Assembly: GCA_021234155.1 (NCBI GenBank) | Contig: JAJEKV010000046.1 | Span: 5,711,012 to 5,775,011 of the forward strand | Length of the DNA: 64,000 nucleotides | Direction of reading: 5' to 3' | Origin: Isoetes taiwanensis | Lineage: Eukaryota > Streptophyta > Lycopodiopsida > Isoetales > Isoetaceae | Shown: one piece after another, positions 56,578 to 64,000 of the stretch | How the letters are laid out: the number at the start of each line of letters is the position of its first letter | How positions within the stretch are numbered: the stretch's first letter is position 1 | Notes under the pieces: generated by a model | Told to the model about the DNA's origin: nothing | The model's database searches: none | What the model saw: only the letters and a program-made list of their open reading frames with translations | Program-made: the position numbers and the translations under genes

Positions 56578-57321
56578 CTAAGAGCCATAGCCACAGAAGC
56601 CCCATTCGCACTTGGTATTTTTCTGGCAGCGGTTATTACAGGAACCGCAGTGTTTACGATCGTGCATGACATTAACGCAGGAGCCGGAGCAGCAGGTGTA
56701 TCCGAAGCGACAGGGGCGGCCGCATTTACCGCAGTGGTTGGTGTTGGAGGAGAGGTCGACGCATTTGTGGGAGCAGCAGGCCTTGCCTTGGCTGCACACG
56801 TCGCGGGCTCCGTAACCGCAGCTGCCGGAATGGGTTCTCGGAGGAGGAGGATGCTGGGCGTGTTTTGGCGGAGGAGGAGGAGGATGTTGGGCGTGTTTTG
56901 GCGGAGGAGGAGGATGTTGAGCATGTTTTGGCGGCGGAGGAGGGGGATGTTGGGCATGCTTTGGAGGTGGAGGTGGAGGTGGATGTTGCACATGCTTTGG
57001 AGGTGGAGGTGGAGGGGGATGTTGCACATGCTTTGGAGGAGGAGGTGGAGGAGGAGGAGAATGCTTGTGATTTGGGGTGTTGTGCTTTGGCGGAGGAGGA
57101 GGCGAATGGTGAGTGTTGTGCTGATGCTCTGAATGTGAAGGTGGTGATTTGTGCCTGTGAATATCGTGCGGAGGTGGAGGAGATGGATGACTGTGCTTTG
57201 CCGGAGGCGGAACCTGATGCTTGTTCTCCACCCTGCTCTCTGCTGCTCCAACTTGTAGCACCACAATTAACACCACTATGATACCTGCCACCCAAATCCC
57301 GCCCATTCTCAACCTCAACAT
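56578..57321 (-). CDS. Secreted proline-rich STIG1-like protein
   Basis: A 247-residue intact frame. Residues 1-27 are a signal peptide with hydrophobic core WVAGIIVVLIVVLQVGAA. About 28-165 is an extensin-like region with repeats of the type HPPPPPPKHAQ and HPPPPPPPKHVQ, expected to be hydroxylated and glycosylated in the wall. Residues 168-247 are a Cys-rich STIG1 domain with 16 cysteines, two CxxCGxxC-type blocks (NHCGKCGRPC, KHCGSCNNRC) and the end CEWGFCGYGS. STIG1-family proteins are small secreted apoplastic peptides involved in cell-surface signalling in plants. The long proline-rich spacer is unusual for the family, so this looks like a wall-anchored STIG1. A TATA box lies upstream at 57530-57537. 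No intron is needed. Confidence 0.88.
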   Translation of the reverse strand: MLRLRMGGIWVAGIIVVLIVVLQVGAAESRVENKHQVPPPAKHSHPSPPPPHDIHRHKSPPSHSEHQHNTHHSPPPPPKHNTPNHKHSPPPPPPPPKHVQHPPPPPPPKHVQHPPPPPPPKHAQHPPPPPPKHAQHPPPPPKHAQHPPPPPPKHAQHPPPPRTHSGSCGYGARDVCSQGKACCSHKCVDLSSNTNHCGKCGRPCRFGYTCCSGSCVNVMHDRKHCGSCNNRCQKNTKCEWGFCGYGS

Positions 57322-57398
57322 TCTTCTTCTTCTTCGTGGACGATAAAAATCAATTCAATTCTTCTTCGTGGACGATAAAAATCAATTCAATTCAATCC
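57322..57398. repeat. Two LINE/SINE tail remnants in the 5' leader of the STIG1-like gene
   Basis: CTTCGTGGACGATAAAAATC followed by AATTCAATTC occurs twice (about 57334 and 57364), preceded by TTC units. GTGGACGATAAAA is the segment directly after the 3' hairpin at 2261-2273, so two truncated tails lie here, antisense to the gene. Confidence 0.6.
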
Positions 57399-57529
57399 AG
57401 CCTATCGATGATTTTCTCAACACAGCACGAACCCAACTCTACTTAGTTTCAGCTTCCGTTGTAGCCTTCGCTGCTAGTCCTCTTCCTGCGCTGCTGCTGT
57501 GTAATCTGTCAGCCTTCTGTCCCGCATGG

Positions 57530-57537
57530 TTTATATA
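57530..57537 (-). promoter_or_regulatory. TATA box of the STIG1-like gene
   Basis: TATATAAA on the minus strand, about 210 bases before the ATG, leaves room for a leader of about 180 bases. It is the only good TATA element in the upstream 250 bases. Confidence 0.6.
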
Positions 57538-57599
57538 GAAGAAAAAACCGCACATGTTTCAATGCCGCTACTGTTCCCCCCTACGGCCGTCAGCATGTT

Positions 57600-59335
57600 C
57601 TAGTAAACCACCGTCTCAGAATCGTCTTTCACATTCATCACAATTTCTGTATTAAGTGGCACTCAAGTTGTCTGGTTTGTGGACTTTGCAGCAAAGTCCA
57701 CCCTAAAACAAACCCAAAAAACACTCTGCTGCATGGATCAGAAAAACACGGGTGTCTGTAGTCTTTGCTTGTTAAATTTGACCAGACACTACATTTTCTT
57801 ACTGGACCATTGCAGTGCATTCCATACGCACAGGAAGTAACGTAGGAAATGCATGCCGTAATGCGATTGACAAAGAGCGCATTTTATTGAATTTGATGGT
57901 TCCCGGATTGAAAAAGGAGAACCAGTTTATTGTCATTTGGGACCTGTTTTTGGCGTCTACGACGTGGACGACGCGTGAATGTATTTGTTTATTGCTTGAT
58001 TTTGACAAGCCCTTGAAAAAAAGGGTTTAAAAAGGTCTCCGGTAACGTGTCACTGAGGTTTTGAAACAACCACGTTTTTACAAGTTGTGTAGCAATTTGA
58101 CGTCGGTGGTCCTTGGACTAATGTATGCCCCATGATATTTGTTCTAATTTTCCTTGTCTAAACCCTTAGCTACAACTTTCCACATTTGTCCAACCTTTTT
58201 ATCACAACTTGCCCACACCTTTCCAAAGTTGGCCAACCCTTTCAGCCGCCTTCTATCCGCCCCTCGCCTCTTCACCCATTCCTAATGATCGAGGTTGACC
58301 TCATCCTTTGTCGGGCATCGGTAAGCTTTATCGTTGACATTCCTAAAACAGAATCAATCACCTTGAAAGTAAACTTAGGCATGCCAGAATCAATCACATT
58401 AAAATAAACTCACTACATGCTTGTCGTGTCATTAACTAAATTATTCATTTCACGTATAACTAAATCAGACTATTCAATTGACAAACACCTTTGTATTGAT
58501 ATTTTACATGAAAGTCACCCTCGTGTGACCCACATTCTAGCTCATTTGTTTACCTTAGCAATGGTTCCAAAATGAAAAGTCCCAGATTCCAACTCATTCG
58601 TTCTCCTTGCCTCCAAAGTGAAAAGTCTAGATATTTGGAGATCTAGTTTCCCACAGCCTTGTTACAAAATGAGATGATGTGGCTTGCTTACATCATCATA
58701 GTCAAAACATCCTGTTCATTTGTTGAACAAAATAATTTGTGTACAAGGATGAAACAACACACTAGAAACTCTAGCGTGCAAAGCCAACAAACCCAATTGA
58801 CACACATTGTTGTTCCACCGTCATAACATGCCACAATATGCTATGAAGCAATTTATTATTATAAGATAAGCTTAGTGCCTATACTTCGTCACGAATTAAA
58901 TAGGTTATGTTTTAAATCTCTACATTAGATAAAGCTATTGTAAGGATTCTTGTTAGTTGTGTCATCCAATACATTCTCACAAAAAAAAACTACTAGCTTG
59001 GATACAAACATCAATAGTTGGTGGGCCAGGAGGATCTAAAGAGAATGTTGTTGTTATAAGCATTTTATGATGGTGTCAAACAAATTGATTTTCCTTTTCT
59101 CCTTTCGTAATACCTCACGTTTTACAATTCAAGCAATGATCATCAAAAGCGTCAGTATCTCTAGGCACCTTTAGGAGTCTTAAGTTTTACTTCTAAGAGG
59201 TCTTTCCAACATCTATCAGCTAGTGGTGTCCCATTATCCTCCTCGCCAAGATCGCTGCCAAGTTTCAACCATAGATTGTCTTAAGACCATCTTATACACC
59301 ACATTTGACGACCATATGAGATCCTTAGATAGATA
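57600..59335. other. No gene recognised
   Basis: Low-complexity AT-rich sequence with short unconvincing frames on both strands. I see nothing to support a feature. Confidence 0.5.
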
Positions 59336-59340
59336 AATAG

Positions 59341-59493
59341 ATTAGGGGGTTAACTCCTCCCTCTAGCTTGCCATGCAAAATAATTGTCTCCATAACTAGC
59401 CGGGTGGCCTATTTCAATGACAAACTAGAGGGACGAGTTGGTTAAGTGGATTATTTCGCATGACCAACGAGAGGGGAGAGTCTAACCCCCTTA
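59341..59493. mobile_element. Foldback or MITE-like inverted repeat, about 153 bp
   Basis: The left arm (59341-59384, ATTAGGGGGTTAACTCC...) and the reverse complement of the right arm (59450-59493) align over about 44 bp at roughly 80%. Shared blocks are AGGGGGTTA, CTCTCCC-like, CATGC and AAATAAT. No target duplication was identified. Confidence 0.5.
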
Positions 59494-59639
59494 GGCCTAG
59501 AAGGGCAAACGTATCTAAAAGTCAGCGTGCAAATGTTGCTAGAGATATGTCAGTTTTGAGAGCAACGAGCCGTCTGACATAAGCAAGGGAGACATACCTA
59601 TTAGCTATACGAGAGAAGAAGCTCATATAATTGGTCTCC

Positions 59640-60700
59640 ATTGAGCAGGGTGTGCGGATGTAGCAGGCGAAACAGTGGCATAGTCAGGGGCTGCTGGAGG
59701 GTTAGCAGGATTCGCAGCAGCATTTGGCAGCCTGAAAATTTGCACATTGCCCCGAATCAGTCCTGCAGCTCCTCCCTGCCTGCGAATGCTTTTAGCCAAC
59801 TCGTGTCTGCGGTCTTCTTGTTGGGCCGGGATCAGGTCTCGGTCAACATACAAGGCAGTTCCCTTCAGCTGCCTACCCTCGCGCAGGATGGCTGCTTTCA
59901 CTTGCGCATCTCGTACTGTGAACCATGGAATAATTTAAGGGCTAAACTTAGCTATTTGGCGATTTTTTAGCACATTTTCAAAAATAATTGGCTAAAGTAA
60001 ATGGAAAAAATTGGGAAAAAAATAATAATTTTAGCTTAACTTTTTTCGGGACTGCACCAACCCTGGAGCTCTTTAGCCAAACGCTAGAAAGTACGAGCAT
60101 GAAATTTTGTAGTGTTTAGCTAAACCATAGAAACTTTTAGAATGAATTTCGGGCTAGTTTAGCTAACATCATTCTAGTTTATATGAAATATATGACTAGT
60201 AGTTTAGTTTCTAGCATTATGAATTAATTTGAGTCCTAGACTTTACTACTTAACATTATTTTAGAATGTTTTCACAAAGAAAATGACTAAAATAAGTGGA
60301 ATATATTGAAAAAAAGTATCGCAATTTGGTTTAATATTTCTAGTTGGCCACACCATAGAAATTTTTGGGATGCTGTTTGGGTTAGTTTAGCTAAACACTA
60401 GAAAGTATGAGAGGAAAAATGTATAGAGTTTAGCTAATTTACAGAAAGTTTTGGGATTAATATCGAGCAAGTTTAGCTAAAGTCATTCTGGCTAATAAGA
60501 AATATGCGATTAGTAATTTATTCCCTGCTGTGAACGTGACTACCCGTGGGCGGTCTGGGCGCTGGACGCCATGGTATCTCGCCCTAATAATGTGTACTTG
60601 CGTGGGGAATGTCATTCGAGCAAGAATCAACATTTGGAGCCGGTTAATCAGGTCCTCCCCTGCCTCTTCTATCAGGCCACGTACCACCACATTGTGGCTT
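59640..60700 (-). pseudogene. LINE ORF1 (RRM-type) relic split by a hAT MITE
   Basis: The minus strand encodes NVVVRGLIEEAGEDLINRLQ, ARYHGVQRPDRPRVVTFT up to about 60528. After the MITE it continues VRDAQVKAAILREGRQLKGT, ALYVDRDLIPAQQ and GNVQIFRLP (59915-59660). This is the C-terminal RNA-binding part of a LINE ORF1p of a different family from A, C and D (compare their LKG-x-x-IWIN-D-DLT). The GC-rich segment 60700-61110 upstream is probably the N-terminal part in shifted frames. No ORF2 follows on the minus strand. Confidence 0.65.
59924..60527. mobile_element. hAT-type MITE, 604 bp, with 8-bp target duplication
   Basis: The ends are CATGGAATAATTTA and, inverted, CAGGGAATAAATTA (12 of 14 match). 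CTGTGAAC flanks both sides (59916-59923 and 60528-60535), a perfect 8-bp target duplication as made by hAT transposases. The interior is AT-rich, has no coding capacity and carries many subterminal TTTAGCTAAA-like motifs in both orientations (for example near 60116, 60157, 60386, 60430 and 60472). It needs a hAT transposase supplied elsewhere. Confidence 0.85.
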
Positions 60701-61249
60701 CTCCGGGCAGCTCACGGAACTCTCGACGTTGGGGTCAATCACCGCCGCATGTAGGAGTTGTTTGTTGTCGGCGGGGCATAGGCATAAAATGGCCCTACGT
60801 TGGGGCGGGGTGGCATGGAGCGGCTTTGGGGGTGCAGATGGCGCGACGACTCTCGGGTGATGCCTTGACATTACTCTTGGGCAGGTGGGATCGCCATGGG
60901 CGATAGTGGTCTCTCCTTCCCCGGCCGGAGCTTAGCTCCCGCTGAAATTGTTGCTGCCTTGTCAATTCACGCATGCACCGGGCTGCAATTGCTCATGAGC
61001 ATCCGCATTGAGGCCCTTGCCTTGTTCGATGGCTACCCCTCGGCTCCGCACCTTCCGATCTCGAAGCCTTCAGCTATGCTCCGGATCCCGCAAGTGAGAG
61101 TCCAAAGATAGAGTTCAATGCAGATGAGGCCACTTCTTGTGTCTCAACCCTAGTTTGAAGGGCTCTCAATTGTGACTGGCTCTCTTCAAAAGCTTGAATT
61201 TGCATGCTGGATTTGTTCATCATCCAAAAGCTTGAATTTGTGCCAGAAT

Positions 61250-61573
61250 GTCTCGGTCATAGACACCTGAGGGGAGTTCCTTGAGAGAGAGAGAGGAAGA
61301 TCCTAATACAAAGTGTTCAGTAAAGTGTGACCCGCTGCTACAGACTCTTGACCCCCTTGTTTGGCAAAATTATTGACTGCTGCGAGTGCCTCTACTATGC
61401 CAGCAATCCCTTGAGTTCGTTTAAAGGCAACAATCCAAATACCTCTGCAAGCTTCCTAGAAGTTAGCACTCTTCAAAAGCAGCCAGAAATGGAGAATTCC
61501 TTTCTTGGTTTTAACAGCTCTTGCTCTGTTGGTTGTAAGTCCACAGATCAAGATAATCTTTCACGCCCATGAT

Positions 61574-61607
<34 letters not shown>

Positions 61608-61700
61608 GAAGGAAGAAAGGAAGAAAGAAAGGAAGAAAGAAAGAAAGAACGAAAGTCGGACGGACGGACGGATATGCAATCATTTGCTTATCTTCGCATT
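61250..61700. repeat. (GAAA)n/(GGAA)n microsatellite at about 61573-61650
   Basis: About 78 bases of AGAA and AGGA units, ending in three GGAC units. The surrounding sequence has no recognisable gene. Confidence 0.9.
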
Positions 61701-61709
61701 GTATCTTGA

Positions 61710-63608
61710 TGTGACATTTATGTGATAGCATGCCAGCAAATCGTAAAGTCCTGGTGCAAAAAAAGAAAATAAGCTCAACCCTAATGATACAACTGAGGAT
61801 GCAACCGAATTTATCTTATCTTCAAGACACTGTAGGCCATGTCGAAATGGTAGATGGTTTGGGTAATTTTGGGGATTTTTTCTAAATTCCCCAGCTGTAT
61901 GATACAAAAATAACAAATCTAACGGCCATTCGTAGCCACATCAATTTTTGTGTAAGGTGTCAGACATTGGCATAAATTTTCCTTTGTTCATTTTTCTCCA
62001 CTTCCTGAATTCCTTGAATATGGCATGGTTCTTTTTACTTATTGACATGATTGGGAGTATGCAGGATGGGTCTTCGAATTGTCAAACTTTGATTTTTTGT
62101 TCTTGGATTTTTGACGTTTTGTGCATTGGAACAAATTCCTTTTGGATCGGATCTCCGTATTTCCCCTGGATTTTTCTACAGGGCCTGCCATACAGGTTTC
62201 ATCATTCTAATTCACACGAAAATCAGGATGATTCTACCGTCCGTAGATAATTGAGCCCACTACTTATGGCCTAACCCTGGTTCCTACTACTTGGAATCTT
62301 GTTTCGTCCGAAACTCCATTTCGAGGCCCGTTTGTTGCAGCATAGCATAGATCAGCAGCCCCAAGACTGTGTTCACGACAGAAGGAAGCTACCCCGAATC
62401 ACTTGCAAGCTATGGAGACACCAACAACATGCGGAAGTTTGTCAGGAGCAGGTATTTGGAGTAGTTTTCTAGGTAGATCATCTGGAAGTAGAACTTTAGA
62501 TGAGCTAGTATCCCGTATTTCTAGTAGAGCCCTCCTAGAACCCTCAATTCGGATCTTGAACCCTAATCAATGAACCCTAACTATATATTAGACACATGTG
62601 ATTAGGATTAGATCTCATTATTTATCATGTTATGTGAATATATGATGTTGGTCAATCATGTTTGCACCTCTTATTTGGGAAGGTGGATAGAGATCTAGTA
62701 GCCTTGTGTAGATGATGCTTCTAATTTAGAACCTTTAGTTCCTATTATATGCGTCCTGTGCATAGAGCCCACTGAGCACCACATAACGGGGTCATTGGCA
62801 AGATAGAGTGGATCCCTGTTGAGCGCGACGACTGGGGACCCAACCCAAGCTAGGCTTACAGTCAATCACTTCGTGAGGGTCGGGTATGGGTCTGACACTT
62901 CCTGGATCGATGATGTCACTCTGATCCTCAGAAGTTGTAGGGTTTGCCCTAGCTCTTGTTTAGGGAAGTGCAGGCGAGTACGAAAGTGTATCGCCACGTT
63001 CTCTAGCCACCTGTCGAACCATTGTGCTCTGGGAAGGGGGCGTTCTTCCCTTCCTACCTCATCAGACTGTAGAGATGCAATCTGGAGCAGCCTCGTAGGG
63101 TGATACCTCAAGGTTGCGTATCTGGCAGTTTACAGTCACCTCATAGTGTGTTCTAGCCCATCTGCAAAGTATGCACAGGAGGGGCAAATATAGTGGTCAA
63201 CTCTAGTCATTGTCTATAGCCAGCCCCGCCATTGTTATATCTCGGTCTGCTCTATCTTGAGACCCATCCATCAGTCTAATTTCTCCATGAGTCCGAGCCG
63301 GGGTGGGAGCTTATATATTTGACAATATGTTGATATCTATGATGGATCTATGGATGTGTTGGATGTGCTACCCTTCGTGGTAGTTGATTATGTTGTATTA
63401 TTTGCCAGTGCTGATGTTGTAGTATGCTTTCGCTGTTATTGGAGCCCATCGGGGATGGGTGTGCAAGGCAACTCCATGTCTCCCTACCCGCGTCCTGGAC
63501 ATCCCAGAAATGGGGCAGACAGAGGTCCCATACAGTAGACAATGCTAGATGGGGAATTTCCCATGGAGCATACGGCGGGGCGTCCTATACTTTGTGGGGA
63601 GTGTCACA
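61710..63608 (+). mobile_element. Probable 5' LTR of an LTR retrotransposon
   Basis: The right edge ends TGTCACA and is followed, after one base, by TGGTATCAAAGC, a one-mismatch primer-binding site for initiator tRNA-Met. The matching start TGTGACA is at 61710, giving an LTR of about 1.9 kb with a 7-bp terminal inverted repeat. TTATATATTT at about 63310 would be the promoter. The second LTR is outside the window, so the left boundary is a proposal only. Short frames inside are not credible genes. Confidence 0.45.
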
Positions 63609-63609
63609 A

Positions 63610-63625
63610 TGGTATCAAAGCGATG
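63610..63625 (+). promoter_or_regulatory. Primer-binding site (initiator tRNA-Met type)
   Basis: TGGTATCAAAGCGATG versus the usual TGGTATCAGAGC. It lies one base after the proposed LTR end. The following 375 bases to the window edge would be the gag leader; I see no gag frame yet. Confidence 0.65.
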
Positions 63626-64000
63626 ATCTTGGTTGACCAAGATCCAGCACTGGCCATGACCCTGAACGGATGGCTTAGTTAAAAAATGGAATGAAAACTC
63701 CAGTCTTGAATCGCAGAAAGTGGGAGAAATGTTTTCCCCCCAGGGTTGTGTAAATAGGCTAGGTTATAGACTTAAGGAAAACTAATTAGTCAAAGAACAT
63801 TCTAGTAAATTTGGAGTGGAAATTATGCATTGACACCAAGATTCCAATAGGTCAAAGAATCGTCCAAAACCGACTCCAATGGAAAATGGTGTAAATTTAT
63901 AATTAGTCACCCAAAAACCATCAAAAATTAAGAAAATCCAAAATTAAGAGGTGTCATTATTAATAAGGGTGGTTCATTGAAAAACAATAATAATGGTCAA

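Noticed and set aside
56530-57132. Plus-strand frame rich in Arg, Trp and Met opposite the STIG1-like gene
   Set aside because: It is the antisense of the proline-rich repeats; the minus-strand protein has a signal peptide and a recognisable Cys-rich domain.
62819-63636. Several 60-95 codon frames near the right edge
   Set aside because: They lie inside the proposed LTR on both strands and show no gag, protease or RT motif.

Overview
The window looks like transposon-dense nuclear DNA of a land plant. The evidence is a complete STIG1-like proline-rich secreted-protein gene with a TATA box, one exon of a plant purple acid phosphatase, a ribosomal protein S3 scrap, plant-type L1 reverse transcriptase relics, a TRIM element, a hAT MITE, SWIM-zinc-finger transposon relics and abundant microsatellites. 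The large repeat load and unusual LINEs would suit a fern or another large seed-free plant genome, but that is inference and no marker here fixes the lineage. Nearly every gene seen belongs to a mobile element; only the STIG1-like gene (56578-57321, minus) is an intact host gene.

Layout. 1-5100: mostly noncoding, with a decayed LINE 3' end (1561-2307), two strong inverted repeats (4138-4202) and a PIF/Harbinger scrap (4648-4806). 5117-22515: five different LINEs, all on the plus strand and head to tail, each junction lying in a (CT)n microsatellite. Elements A and D are nearly complete (coiled-coil/RRM ORF1, then endonuclease-RT-CCHC ORF2), B lacks ORF1, C is strongly decayed and E is a fragment. 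22520-24620: a T-rich, A-poor tract. 24640-29720: microsatellite, RPS3 scrap, SWIM relics, phosphatase exon and a LINE RT fragment.

29777-47688: the most interesting region. It contains two copies of a two-gene DNA transposon, one inserted into the other. Each copy carries a DDE-type transposase gene facing, tail to tail, a multi-exon gene for a coiled-coil + RING-like + Ulp1-type (C48) protease protein; the outer copy also carries an FCP1/HAD-like segment. The inner copy (30921-40685) has 20-bp terminal inverted repeats and a 5-bp AGGAG target duplication. Removing it and one duplicate restores the reading frame of the outer transposase. I do not recognise the superfamily.

48645-52700: an L1 insertion with a twin-priming 5' inversion and a 16-bp target duplication, then an older L1 relic that contains a TRIM. 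53400-57500: anonymous ORFs, tandem repeats and the STIG1-like gene with its promoter. 57500-64000: sparse DNA with a foldback element, a LINE ORF1 relic split by a 604-bp hAT MITE (perfect 8-bp target duplication), a GAAA microsatellite and the probable 5' LTR and primer-binding site of an LTR retrotransposon that runs off the right edge.

A recurring theme is a short 3'-terminal hairpin (AGACC-loop-GGTCT) followed by a pyrimidine microsatellite. It ends LINEs A-D and at least three isolated relics, and links the array to scattered repeats elsewhere in the window.
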